A stretch of 64,000 nucleotides of DNA, from NCBI RefSeq assembly GCF_008065375.1, contig NZ_VJYI01000008.1, forward strand, positions 124,001 to 188,000, given 5' to 3'. The position numbers and the translations under genes were made by a program. The notes beneath the pieces are model-generated. The model had not been told where the DNA came from and did no database searches. It was given only the letters and a program-made list of their open reading frames with translations. How positions within the stretch are numbered: position 1 is the stretch's first letter; each line of letters starts with the position of its first letter. This document shows, one piece after another, positions 1-7,810 of the stretch. This DNA comes from Nonomuraea sp. SYSU D8015. Its GTDB lineage: Bacteria; Actinomycetota; Actinomycetes; Streptosporangiales; Streptosporangiaceae.

Positions 1-2
1 AG

Positions 3-548
3 GCGTGGCAGGGGCTGCGGCTGGACGCGCTGGGCCTGCTGCTGGGGCTGCTGGCCGGGGCGTGCTGCGCCGGTTACTTCATCATGAGCGACAGCTTCGG
101 CGACGACGTGGACCCGCTCGGGCTGATCGCCTGGGGCATGACGGGGGCGGCCGTGGTGCTGATCCCGTTCTCCCGGCCCTGGGACATCCCGTGGGGGGCG
201 TTCGCGGGCTCGGCCACGCCGGAGGGCGGGCAGACGCTGCCGGTGCTCGCCGCGTACCTGTGGATGGTCCTCATCGCCACCGTGGTCGCCTACATCCTGG
301 GGGTGAACGCCGTGCGGCGGCTGTCGGCCGCGGTCGGCGCCACGGTCGCGACGCTGGAGGTCATCGGCGGGACGGTCGTGGCCTGGGCGCTGGTCGGCGA
401 GACGCTGGGCGTCTTCCAGATCATCGGCGGCCTGATCGTGCTGTCCGGCGCGCTCCTCGCCCAGACCGCCACCGGATCCGCCTCCGCCGCCCAGCCGACT
501 CCGGCGGCGTCGCTCGACGAGCCCGCCGCCGTCAGCGCTCGGGGGTGA
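3..548 (+). CDS. EamA-family membrane transporter, C-terminal part (5' end outside window)
   Basis: The reading frame is open from the first bases of the window, so the start lies outside it. The visible 181 residues hold alternating hydrophobic helices and end in a hydrophilic Ala/Pro-rich tail. The last helices (VGATVATLEVIGGTVVAWAL, then a Gly-rich GETLGVFQIIGGLIVLSG stretch) are the characteristic end of the second EamA repeat of drug/metabolite transporters. Substrate cannot be told. Its 3' end overlaps the convergent gene at 532-900 by 17 bases, so the two cannot share a conventional intergenic terminator. Family assignment is fairly secure; function is only general (small-molecule export). 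Confidence 0.8.
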   Translation, partial: AWQGLRLDALGLLLGLLAGACCAGYFIMSDSFGDDVDPLGLIAWGMTGAAVVLIPFSRPWDIPWGAFAGSATPEGGQTLPVLAAYLWMVLIATVVAYILGVNAVRRLSAAVGATVATLEVIGGTVVAWALVGETLGVFQIIGGLIVLSGALLAQTATGSASAAQPTPAASLDEPAAVSARG

Positions 549-900
549 GCCGCAGCACGGTGGACTCGCGGGCCCAGCGCTCGGTCAGGTGCTCGCTGTC
601 GCGGGCGTTGAGCCGATCCTTGGCCAGCACGGCCACGGCGTCGGCCGCCGCGGCCTGGTCGACGACCGACACCGCCGCGTCGAACTCCACCAGCCTGGCC
701 CCGTTGTCCTTGCTGCGCAGCGTCACATGGACCCGGTCGAGGGCGTCGAGACCCGGCAGGTGCTGCTCCTCGCCGCCGGTCACCAGGTAGATCGCGCCGT
801 CGTGCCAGGCGTGCCAGGCCAGGCGGGGACGGTCGAGGGTGAGCCAGAGGATGCCGGACTTCTTGGCGCCCTCCTCGATGGCCGCGGTGTTGTCGCTCAC
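532..900 (-). CDS. Conserved hypothetical protein, 122 aa
   Basis: A small soluble protein without signal peptide or membrane segment. It begins MSDNTAAIEEGAKKSG and contains a W-rich central part (LAWHAWHDGAIYLVTGGEEQ) followed by an alternating strand pattern and a C-terminal charged helix. This suggests a small beta-barrel or split-barrel fold, but no catalytic motif is visible and I do not recognise a named family. It lies 23 bases beyond the tatB stop on the same strand order (upstream of tatB in transcription), so it may be co-transcribed with tatB. The codon use is typical of the window, supporting a real gene. Confidence 0.7.
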   Translation of the reverse strand: MSDNTAAIEEGAKKSGILWLTLDRPRLAWHAWHDGAIYLVTGGEEQHLPGLDALDRVHVTLRSKDNGARLVEFDAAVSVVDQAAAADAVAVLAKDRLNARDSEHLTERWARESTVLRLTPER

Positions 901-923
901 ACCTGAACTCTAACCTGGGAGCG

Positions 924-1292
924 TCAGGTCGCTTCCGAGTCGTAGGGCGGGATCTCGCCGTAGCCCAGCTCGTCCACGACGGGCTCAGGCGTGTACGAGG
1001 TCGCCGCGACCGGCTCCAGCTCCTTCTGCTTGGTGCCGTTCCAGTCGTCCTCGATGTCGTCGAGGAGGTGCTTGCGGACGAAGTTCCTCGGGTTGAGGTC
1101 GGCCGGGTCGAAGTTCTGGAACTCCGGGCCCAGGCCGGCGCGGAGGTCCTCACGCGCGTTGTTCGCCATCCGGCGCAGGTTGCGCAGCGTCCTGCCGGCC
1201 TGTGCGGCGGCCTGAGGCAGTTTTTCGGGACCGAAGACGAGCAGCGCTATGACGATCAGCGCCGCGATCTCCCACCACCCGAGTCCGAACAC
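924..1292 (-). CDS. tatB: Sec-independent protein translocase subunit TatB
   Basis: A 122-residue TatA/B-type protein: a very short periplasmic start (MFGLGWWE), one hydrophobic helix (IAALIVIALLVFGPEKLP) with the FGPEKLP hinge, then a long amphipathic helix and an acidic, disordered tail. The FGPEKLPQ hinge and its place beside htrA and the sigE locus favour TatB over TatA. It would act with TatC to recognise twin-arginine signal peptides in the cytoplasmic membrane. The GTG start at 1292 is preceded by TAGGAG with six bases of spacing. tatC is not in the window, which is usual in actinobacteria. Confidence 0.88.
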   Translation of the reverse strand: MFGLGWWEIAALIVIALLVFGPEKLPQAAAQAGRTLRNLRRMANNAREDLRAGLGPEFQNFDPADLNPRNFVRKHLLDDIEDDWNGTKQKELEPVAATSYTPEPVVDELGYGEIPPYDSEAT

Positions 1293-1834
1293 CGTGAGCT
1301 CCTACGCAGTCCAACCCTCCGAGGACAACCCCGGCCTATCCACAGACTAAGGGCTCCAGCCCCCAGCTCGGGTCCGCTCCCCTTCCGGAATCCCACAGCG
1401 GTCGTCGGTCGACCGCCACCGCCGTCGAGCGGGAGGCCCGTCGGCGGCAGGCGCCGTCGCATCGCACGCCGGCAAACGGACCCCGCCCCCGGCGCTACAC
1501 ACGTCGGCGTCGCACGGGAGGTGTCACTGGCCGTCAGTTGCGAAGCACCGGCCGGCCGGGCGATGAGCGGGCCACGGCGACGACACCAGCACCACTCCAG
1601 GCGCGCCGTCGTCACCCGTGAAGCGGCGTGGGAGCGGCCTGGGGGCCGGGTCGGCGGTGGGGTGGGGCGGGGGTCGGCGCTAGGGGACGGCGGCCGGGGT
1701 GGGCCCGAAGACGCCGGTGCCCGTACGCCGTTACGGCGGCGCGCCGCTGAAGCCGGTAACCGTCCCCCTGGAGGGCCGGTCACCGGCGTCGGCGGTTGGA
1801 GCCCACTTGGCCCCGCCGTAAAGAAAGAAATGGG
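1293..1834. other. 542-base gene-free spacer between htrA and tatB
   Basis: No convincing gene was found. Open frames here have no homology I recognise and show low-complexity Arg/Pro/Gly composition typical of shadow frames in GC-rich DNA. The last bases before tatB carry its ribosome binding site. A tatB promoter and the htrA terminator should lie here, but I see no strong -35/-10 pair or long stem-loop. Confidence 0.5.
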
Positions 1835-3682
1835 TCAGGAAGGCGTAGGAGCGGGCTCGTCGTCGGCCACCACGGTGAGGGTGGCGGTGCGTTGCTGGCC
1901 GGCGCGCTCGTACTTGATGGTGATCTTGGAGCCCGGAGCCTTGCTCCGGATCAGCGCGATCAGCTCGTTCCCGTCCTGCAGCGGCAGCCCGTCGATCTCC
2001 AGGATCACGTCGCCGGCCTTCAGCCCCGCCTTGTCCGCGGGCCCGCCGACGTCCACCGGCTGGCGCCCCGCCGAGGCCTCGGTCGCGATCTTCACGCCCT
2101 GTCCCCGGTAGTCCTTGTCGAGGGTGATGCCGATCTTGGGCCGCTTGGCCCGCCCGGTGCTGATCAGGTCCTCGGCCACCCGCCGCGTCTGGTTCACCGG
2201 GATCGCGAAGCCCAGGCCGATGCTGCCGCTCTGGCTGGTCGCCGACCGGCCGAGCGTGGCGATCGCCGAGTTCACGCCGACGACCTCGCCCCTGCTGTTC
2301 ACCAGCGGCCCGCCCGAGTTGCCGGGGTTGATGGCGGCGTCGGTCTGGATGGCGCTGATGAACGCGGGCTCCTCGTTGCTGGTCCCGCTGTCGTCACCGG
2401 CGATGACCGGGCGGTTGAGCGAGCTCACGATGCCCGTCGTCACCGTGCCGGTGAGGCCGAGCGGCGAGCCGATGGCGATGACCGGGTCGCCGACCACCAC
2501 CTGGTCGGAGTTGCCGAGGGTGATCTCCGGGGTGCCGAACGTCTCCTCCGGCTTGACCACGGCCAGGTCGGTGCCCGGGTCGCGGCCGACGATGCGGCCG
2601 GAGGTGACCTTGCGGTTGTTGAACATGATCCGGATCTCGCCGCTGCCCTGCGCGGCCAGGGACACCACGTGGTTGTTGGTGACCACGTAGCCGTTCTTGA
2701 TCAGGAACCCGGATCCGGACGCTCCCTCGGTGCTGGAGCCGTTGCCGACCTCGAGCGAGACCACGCTGGGCAGCACCCGCGCGGCCACGCCCGCGACCGA
2801 GTCGGGCGCCCGGTTGGTGGCGCCGGTCGGCAGCGGGCCGAGGCTGTAGGAGGGATCGTTGCCACTGCTCGGCTTGGTGAGCAGGTAGGTGCCGAGACTG
2901 CCCATCCCGGAGGCGACCAGGGCGATGACGACGGCGATCGCGACCAGCGCGCCCATGCCGGGGCCGCGCTTGGCCGTGCCCGGAGGCGGCGGCGCCCAGC
3001 TCGCTCCCATGCCGAGCGCCTGACGCGGGGGCGGCGGAGGGGTCCCGCCTCCGTAGGAGGACGAGCCGCCGAACGGCGGGCTGTCGTACGACCGCGTCCC
3101 GTTGTCCGGCCCGCCGAACGAAGGACCGCTGTCCGGCCCCCCGAAGGAAGGATCACCGTCCGGCCGGCCGAACGACGAACCGCCGCTGTCCGGGGTGCCG
3201 AATGAGGGGCTCTCGTACGAGCGCGTGCCGCTGTCGCCGAAGGACGGGCCGGCGTACGGACGCCCGCCCCCGTCGCCGTAGGAAGGGCTCTCGTACGACC
3301 GCGTCCCGCTGCCCGGCCCGCCGTCCGATGCTCCGCTGTCCGGCCCGCCGAACGAGGGACCGCTGTCCGGCCCGCCGAAGGACGGAGGGCCGTACGGCGA
3401 GCCGCCGAAGTCGCCGGAGTAGGAAGGGCCGCCGTAGCTGCCCTGGGAGCCGTAGCCGCCTTGGGGCGAGCGGTCGTACGAGCGGCCCTCGTACGGAGGC
3501 ACGCCGGCGACCTCGTGGCGTCCCGACGGGTCGCCCCACGAGGAGCCGAACGAAGCAGGCGGCTCCGGTCGCCCGCCCGGCTGCTCGGCCGGGCGGTCGG
3601 CGGGCAGAAAGTCCGGCCGCCCCTGTGGCTCGGGGTAGTCCGACGGCGTGCGTCCTTCGGTGGGGCGCGTCTCGTCGGTCAT
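1835..3682 (-). CDS. htrA: HtrA/DegP-like membrane-anchored serine protease with PDZ domain
   Basis: 615 residues. Residues 1-240 are a cytoplasmic, Gly/Pro/Ser/Tyr-rich disordered arm built from repeats of FGGPDSG and SYESPS type. One membrane helix follows at about 243-268. An extracellular trypsin-like domain carries the triad His338 (TNNHVV), Asp372 (GTDLAVV) and Ser456 (NPGNSGGP). A PDZ domain occupies about 505-600 (GPADKAGLKAGDVILEIDG). The protein would degrade or refold damaged exported proteins at the cell surface. It follows sigE and the anti-sigma gene on the same strand, so SigE control is likely. The disordered arm is far longer than in most HtrA proteins and is coded by repetitive DNA. 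Confidence 0.9.
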   Translation of the reverse strand: MTDETRPTEGRTPSDYPEPQGRPDFLPADRPAEQPGGRPEPPASFGSSWGDPSGRHEVAGVPPYEGRSYDRSPQGGYGSQGSYGGPSYSGDFGGSPYGPPSFGGPDSGPSFGGPDSGASDGGPGSGTRSYESPSYGDGGGRPYAGPSFGDSGTRSYESPSFGTPDSGGSSFGRPDGDPSFGGPDSGPSFGGPDNGTRSYDSPPFGGSSSYGGGTPPPPPRQALGMGASWAPPPPGTAKRGPGMGALVAIAVVIALVASGMGSLGTYLLTKPSSGNDPSYSLGPLPTGATNRAPDSVAGVAARVLPSVVSLEVGNGSSTEGASGSGFLIKNGYVVTNNHVVSLAAQGSGEIRIMFNNRKVTSGRIVGRDPGTDLAVVKPEETFGTPEITLGNSDQVVVGDPVIAIGSPLGLTGTVTTGIVSSLNRPVIAGDDSGTSNEEPAFISAIQTDAAINPGNSGGPLVNSRGEVVGVNSAIATLGRSATSQSGSIGLGFAIPVNQTRRVAEDLISTGRAKRPKIGITLDKDYRGQGVKIATEASAGRQPVDVGGPADKAGLKAGDVILEIDGLPLQDGNELIALIRSKAPGSKITIKYERAGQQRTATLTVVADDEPAPTPS

Positions 3683-3749
3683 CTAAGTCTCACCACTCCT
3701 TGGCTCGGCCGCCGCAATCCTCGCTCTTGCGGCATACGAGGGTCATAAA

Positions 3750-3778
3750 GGATTGTCGTTGCCTACTCGAGACAATCC
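3750..3778 (-). promoter_or_regulatory. Perfect 8-bp inverted repeat between the anti-sigma gene and htrA
   Basis: GGATTGTC at 3750-3757 pairs exactly with GACAATCC at 3771-3778 across a 13-base spacer. On the minus strand the right arm is followed by TTTAT, so it could be a weak terminator ending the sigE transcript, or an operator upstream of htrA. It sits in the 166-base spacer between the two genes. Confidence 0.4.
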
Positions 3779-3848
3779 CGAACCCAGATCGTATGCCCCT
3801 AGCGTGGTCGAGTACGCCAACCCGCGCCATTCCTGGCATATCCGGATG

Positions 3849-4376
3849 TCAAGGTGTGGCGACCGAGGGTGCGTTCGTCGGGGACTCCTGTACCCTCCAG
3901 AGCTCCACCGGAGGGGTCGTCGAGTTCTGTCCCGCGCCGGAGACGGCGAAGAACGTCCCGAGCGCCACAGCGGCGGAGACGACGCTGACCGCGACGTACG
4001 TCGTGCGCCGCCTACCGGCCCCAGCCCGTCCAGGGCCCGTGGACCCACCGGTGGCGTCCCTGCGGGGGCGGTTGTCCAGGGGAGCGATGCTGTGCGGCCC
4101 AGGGATGGGCACTCCCCCGAACGTGCGCGTGGGGAAAGGGCGCTCCCTCGGCGGCAGGGGCCCTCCCGGCTCCGCCATCCGGAGCAGGGACATCGTCAGG
4201 TCGGCGGGCATCGCCGGCGTGTCGAGCGAGCGCAGGCGCGACTTGAGCGCCCGCATCGACTCGACCTCGCGCCGGCAGTCGGCGCAGAAGGTCAGATGCG
4301 CGAGCGCGCGCTCTCGTTCGTGGTGGTTGAGCTCCCCGTCGACGAGCGCGGAAACGCGTTCTCCAAGATGAGCCAT
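3849..4376 (-). CDS. rseA: ZAS-type anti-sigma factor for SigE (RseA-like)
   Basis: 175 residues from the ATG at 4376, one base beyond the sigE stop, with GGAGG nine bases upstream. The N-terminal domain has the zinc-binding anti-sigma signature H-x3-C-x2-C (HLTFCADC) after the helix LGERVSALVDGELNHHER. A proline-rich linker, one membrane helix (VAVSVVSAAVALGTFFAV) and a short extracellular end follow. It should hold SigE inactive at the membrane until envelope or redox stress releases it. The coupling to sigE and the downstream htrA match the mycobacterial sigE-rseA-htrA unit. Whether zinc/thiol redox or proteolysis triggers release cannot be read from the sequence. Confidence 0.85.
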   Translation of the reverse strand: MAHLGERVSALVDGELNHHERERALAHLTFCADCRREVESMRALKSRLRSLDTPAMPADLTMSLLRMAEPGGPLPPRERPFPTRTFGGVPIPGPHSIAPLDNRPRRDATGGSTGPGRAGAGRRRTTYVAVSVVSAAVALGTFFAVSGAGQNSTTPPVELWRVQESPTNAPSVATP

Positions 4377-4377
4377 G

Positions 4378-4974
4378 TCAGACTTCCTCCCCACGGATCA
4401 CGGTCGGGGGGAGTTGGGTATTACGGGGGGCCCGGTGATCGAGCGCCTCCCGCAACTGCGCCCGGCCACGGTGAATACGGCTTCGGACCGTACCCAGCTT
4501 GACGCCGAGCGTGGCCGCGATCTCCTCGTAAGACAGGCCCTCGATGTCACACAGCACGATCGCGGCCCGGAACTCCGGTGCGAGCGCGTCGAGGGCGGCT
4601 TGGATGTCGGGCTCCAGGTGTGCGTCGTCGAACGCCTGCGCCGGCGACGGCTCACGGCCGCGCAGCCGCTCAGCGGCGTCGTCGGCCAGCCCCTCGAACC
4701 GGATGCGCTGCTTGCGCCGCGCCATGTCGAGGAACAGGTTCGTCGTGATCCGGTGCAGCCACCCCTCGAACGTGCCGGGGGTGTAGCTCGACAGCGACCT
4801 GAAGACTCGGACGAAGACCTCCTGAGTGAGGTCTTCGGCGTCGTGGACGTTGCCGGTCAGCCGGTACGCAAGCCGATACACGCGCGCGGAGTGCGTCCGC
4901 ACGACTTCCTCCCACGTGGGAGGCGTCCAGTCAGACGACACGGGAGCATCCGTCTGGTGGTCGCTTTCGTCCAC
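4378..4974 (-). CDS. sigE: ECF sigma factor SigE
   Basis: An extracytoplasmic-function sigma factor with region 2 (DAEDLTQEVFVRVFRSL, then FEGWLHRITTNLFLD) and region 4 (LSYEEIAATLGVKLGTVRSR). No extra C-terminal domain is present. I chose GTG 4974 (198 aa) because AGGAG lies five bases before it; an ATG at 5010 in the same frame would add 12 residues but has no clear ribosome binding site. The gene is followed one base later by its anti-sigma gene. It is divergent from an O-methyltransferase, as in M. tuberculosis sigE/Rv1220c. It directs RNA polymerase to envelope-stress genes, probably including htrA. Confidence 0.87.
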   Translation of the reverse strand: MDESDHQTDAPVSSDWTPPTWEEVVRTHSARVYRLAYRLTGNVHDAEDLTQEVFVRVFRSLSSYTPGTFEGWLHRITTNLFLDMARRKQRIRFEGLADDAAERLRGREPSPAQAFDDAHLEPDIQAALDALAPEFRAAIVLCDIEGLSYEEIAATLGVKLGTVRSRIHRGRAQLREALDHRAPRNTQLPPTVIRGEEV

Positions 4975-5183
4975 CAGAACTCCTCTCTCTGGGACCACCG
5001 CTATCGCCATAGTGCCTGGTTTCGTCCCTTCGTGCGCACTGCCTGCCCTCCGGACCGGCAAAGCCCGTTTAAACCTGCAACGCCTCGAGACCCTCCTGAG
5101 TTCCCGTCCCGGCGTGTCTCCCCTAGGCTGCGATCGGTGCCAATCACGCGGACCAATCGCACGAAAGTGGGGGGAGGCGGCCG

Positions 5184-5822
5184 ATGACCAGTCAGGTGGA
5201 GGCCACTCTGGCCTATGCGGAGCAGTTCCATCACGAGGATGAGATCCTGCACGCGGCGCGGCAGCGCGGGCTGGAGATGGGGGCCACACCCATCCTTCCC
5301 GGCGGCGGGGCGGCGCTGTGCTTCCTCGCCACGGCCGTCAACGCCAAGTCGGTCGTGGAGATCGGCACGGGCTGCGGCGTCTCGGGCCTGTGGCTGCTGC
5401 GCGGCATGCGTGCCGACGGCACGTTGACCAGCGTCGACGTCGAGCCCGAGCACCAGCGGCTGGCCAGGCAGGCGTTCGCGGAGGCGGGGTTCTCCGGCGG
5501 GCGGGTGCGGCTCATCACGGGACGGGCGCTCGACGTGCTGCCGCGGCTGTCGGACGGCGGCTACGACATGGTGTTCGCCGACGGCGCGAAGCAGGAGTAC
5601 ACCGACTATCTGGCCGAGGCGATCCGCCTTCTGCGCGTGGGCGGCATCGTGGCCTTCGACAACATGCTCTGGCACCACCGGGTGGCCGACCCCGCGCAGC
5701 GTGACCCGGAAACGGTGACGCTGCGCGAGGTGGGCAAGCTGGTGCAGTCGGACGACCGGCTGCGTTCGGTGCTCATGCCTCTGGGCGACGGCCTGCTCGC
5801 CGCCGTCAAGGTCTCCGACTAG
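5184..5822 (+). CDS. SAM-dependent O-methyltransferase (family 3, CCoAOMT-like)
   Basis: 212 residues. Motif I for S-adenosylmethionine binding is VVEIGTGCGVSGLWLL, motif II ends the next strand in SVDVEPEH, and the metal/acceptor part has DMVFADGAKQEYTDYL and VAFDNMLWHHRV. These match class I, divalent-cation-dependent O-methyltransferases of the catechol/caffeoyl-CoA type. The physiological acceptor is unknown. GGGGGAGG precedes the ATG at good spacing. The gene is divergent from sigE, a placement conserved in many actinobacteria (Rv1220c in M. tuberculosis), though no link to the stress response is proven. Confidence 0.87.
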   Translation: MTSQVEATLAYAEQFHHEDEILHAARQRGLEMGATPILPGGGAALCFLATAVNAKSVVEIGTGCGVSGLWLLRGMRADGTLTSVDVEPEHQRLARQAFAEAGFSGGRVRLITGRALDVLPRLSDGGYDMVFADGAKQEYTDYLAEAIRLLRVGGIVAFDNMLWHHRVADPAQRDPETVTLREVGKLVQSDDRLRSVLMPLGDGLLAAVKVSD

Positions 5823-5856
5823 CGTCTCGTCTTCCGCGTTCCCCATCCTCGGCCGT

Positions 5857-5937
5857 ACTTCGGCACAGGTCCTTCGGGGATCGGCAAGCGCAGGAGGTGG
5901 CGGCGTCTACCGCCACCCGCCGCACTTCGGCACAGGT
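5857..5937. repeat. 14-bp direct repeats flanking a hairpin
   Basis: The sequence ACTTCGGCACAGGT occurs at 5857-5870 and again, exactly, at 5924-5937. The copies bracket the stem-loop at 5896-5917 in the spacer between the convergent methyltransferase and pepA genes. Confidence 0.6.
5896..5917. terminator. Stem-loop between convergent genes, probable bidirectional terminator
   Basis: GGTGGCGG at 5896-5903 pairs perfectly with CCGCCACC at 5910-5917 around a six-base loop. It lies between the ends of the methyltransferase (plus) and pepA (minus). No U-tract follows, which is common for terminators in high-GC actinomycetes. Confidence 0.55.
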
Positions 5938-5976
5938 GCGCCTGGGATCAGGACTGCGGACCGGCAAGGTGTCCGG

Positions 5977-7401
5977 CTAGGAGTGGGTGAGCCATTCCAG
6001 GAGGACGCGGACGCCGAACCCCGTGGCGCCCTTGGTGAGCGTGCCCTCGTCCACCGTGCTGCGCCCGACCCCGGCGATGTCCAGATGCGCCCACGGCCGC
6101 CGGCCCGCGAACTCCCGCAGGAACAACGCCGCCGTGATCGACCCCGCCCCGAACCTGGACCCGGCCTCGACGTTGGCCAGGTCGGCGATCGACGACTCCA
6201 GCGCCGGCGTGTAGTCCTCGATCAGCGGCATCCGCCACAGCCGGTCGTCGGCGGACTCCGCCGCGTCCAGGAGCTGCTTGGCCAGCACGTCGTCGGAGGC
6301 GTAGAGCGCGCCCACGTTGCGGCCGAGCGCCACGGTGATCGCCCCGGTGAGGGTGGCGATGTCCACGACCGCGTCGGGGTCGAGGACGGCGTCGGCGTAG
6401 GCGAGGGCGTCGGCCAGCACGAGCCGCCCTTCGGCGTCGGTGTTGAGCACCTCGACCGTGCGGCCGCCGTAGTGTTTGATGACGTCGCTGGGCCGCTGGG
6501 CGGTGCCCGAGGGCATGTTCTCGGCGGCGGCGACCAGCCCGGTGACGCGTACCGGCGCGCCCAGCCGGGCCAGCGCGCCGAGGACGGCGATCACGACGGC
6601 CCCGCCCGCCATGTCGGTCTTCTGGAACTTCATGTTGTCGGTCGGCTTGAGCGACAACCCGCCCGAATCGAACGTGATGCCCTTGCCCACCAGCACGACG
6701 TGCCGGTCGGTCGGCTCGGCCGGCGTGTAGGAGAGCTGGATGAGCCTGGGCGGGCTGGCCGAGCCGCGCCCGACGGCGAGGATGCCGCCGAACCCGTCGG
6801 CCTGCAGCTGCTCCTCGTCCCACACCCGCACCGGGACCCCGGTCTCGGCGGCCCGCTCGGCGAGCCAGGCGGGGTTCTTGACCGAGGACGGCATGTTGGC
6901 CAGGTCTCTGGCCAGCGCCACCGCCTGCGCCACGGTCTCCGCGCGCCGCACCGCCGCCTCGAGCTCGTCGATCGCGGCCCCCGCGAACGCCAGCTTCCGC
7001 ACGGACTTCTTGTTGCCCGCATTCCCGATCTTGAAGGAGTAGGCCGCCAGCAGCGCCGCCTCGGCGAACGCCGCCAGGTCGCCCTCCGGCGCCACCACGG
7101 TCAATGTGTCCTTGCCCTTGGCTCTGCGGGAGAGCGCGGCCCCGGCCTTGCGCAACGCGCGCGGCGACCGGTCGCCGACGCCGTACAACACGACCCGGCC
7201 CACGCCACCGGCGCGGGCCACCGGCACCTCGACGATCTCGCCCGCCTCCCCCTTGGCCTCGTAGTGGGCCAGCAGGTCGCGCACCGGCAGGTGCAGCTCC
7301 ACGGCATGCGCGGGTTCGAGATCGGAGGCATAGGGCACGGCCAGCAACTCGGCGTCGTCGCGAACCTCGGCGACCACCCAGGCAGTGGTCTCTATGGGCA
7401 C
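5977..7401 (-). CDS. pepA: Leucyl aminopeptidase (peptidase family M17)
   Basis: 474 residues, the usual length. The C-terminal catalytic domain carries the M17 signature NTDAEGRL (320-327, with metal ligands Asp322 and Glu324 and the conserved Arg326), the metal-binding Lys240 and Asp245 in VGKGITFDSGG, and Asp263. The N-terminal domain is the variable macro-like half. The enzyme removes N-terminal residues from peptides in the cytoplasm and works as a two-metal hexamer. It starts at GTG 7401 with GAGGAGAG upstream. It lies downstream of the DUF3117 gene, separated by a strong hairpin, so it probably has its own promoter. Confidence 0.93.
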   Translation of the reverse strand: MPIETTAWVVAEVRDDAELLAVPYASDLEPAHAVELHLPVRDLLAHYEAKGEAGEIVEVPVARAGGVGRVVLYGVGDRSPRALRKAGAALSRRAKGKDTLTVVAPEGDLAAFAEAALLAAYSFKIGNAGNKKSVRKLAFAGAAIDELEAAVRRAETVAQAVALARDLANMPSSVKNPAWLAERAAETGVPVRVWDEEQLQADGFGGILAVGRGSASPPRLIQLSYTPAEPTDRHVVLVGKGITFDSGGLSLKPTDNMKFQKTDMAGGAVVIAVLGALARLGAPVRVTGLVAAAENMPSGTAQRPSDVIKHYGGRTVEVLNTDAEGRLVLADALAYADAVLDPDAVVDIATLTGAITVALGRNVGALYASDDVLAKQLLDAAESADDRLWRMPLIEDYTPALESSIADLANVEAGSRFGAGSITAALFLREFAGRRPWAHLDIAGVGRSTVDEGTLTKGATGFGVRVLLEWLTHS

Positions 7402-7426
7402 GGCAGATCTCTCCTCGGAACGTCAG

Positions 7427-7456
7427 CGACCCTGGCGCCGGACTACGCCAGGGTCG
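7427..7456 (-). terminator. Strong 10-bp hairpin after the DUF3117 gene
   Basis: CGACCCTGGC (7427-7436) and GCCAGGGTCG (7447-7456) are perfectly complementary around a ten-base loop. It lies 27 bases after the DUF3117 stop and 26 bases before the pepA start, so it most likely ends the small upstream transcript. An attenuator role for pepA is also possible. Confidence 0.6.
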
Positions 7457-7482
7457 TGGAACAAGTGGTCTCTGGGGAGCGC

Positions 7483-7650
7483 TCAGCCGACGACGTTCTT
7501 CAACGCCTCACCGAGCGCCTTGGCCTCGTCGGCGGAGATCTCCACGACGAGCCGGCCGCCACCTTCCAGGGGGACCCGCATGACAATGCCGCGCCCTTCC
7601 TTGGTGACCTCGAGCGGACCATCGCCGGTCCGCGGCTTCATCGCCGCCAT
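7483..7650 (-). CDS. DUF3117 family protein, 55 aa
   Basis: A very small, strongly conserved actinobacterial protein: MAAMKPRTGDGPLEVTKEGR at the start, then a strand-rich core and EAKALGEALKNVVG at the end. I took the ATG at 7650, with GGAAGGGA upstream, because the family begins MAAMKPRTGDGP; a longer frame to 7821 only adds unconserved residues. M. tuberculosis Rv1211 belongs to the same family and lies in the equivalent place beside tagA. Its function is unknown. Confidence 0.88.
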   Translation of the reverse strand: MAAMKPRTGDGPLEVTKEGRGIVMRVPLEGGGRLVVEISADEAKALGEALKNVVG

Positions 7651-7810
7651 GCGTGCATCCCTTCCTGCCTTGGGCTCCCGCGGCCCGCGATTTCCGACCG
7701 CCCGTGGGGGGTGGTCGGCGCATTCACGTCTTCTGTGATGTCCCATTCTCCCGCATCGAGAGCGCTCATGGGTAACGATCTCCTCCCAGAATGCGTTGTC
7801 GAGCCGTGCG

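Noticed and set aside
1256..1783. Long minus-strand open frame in the htrA-tatB spacer
   Set aside because: Arg/Pro/Ser-rich composition, overlap with the tatB start region and no ribosome binding site; it behaves like a shadow frame of GC-rich DNA.
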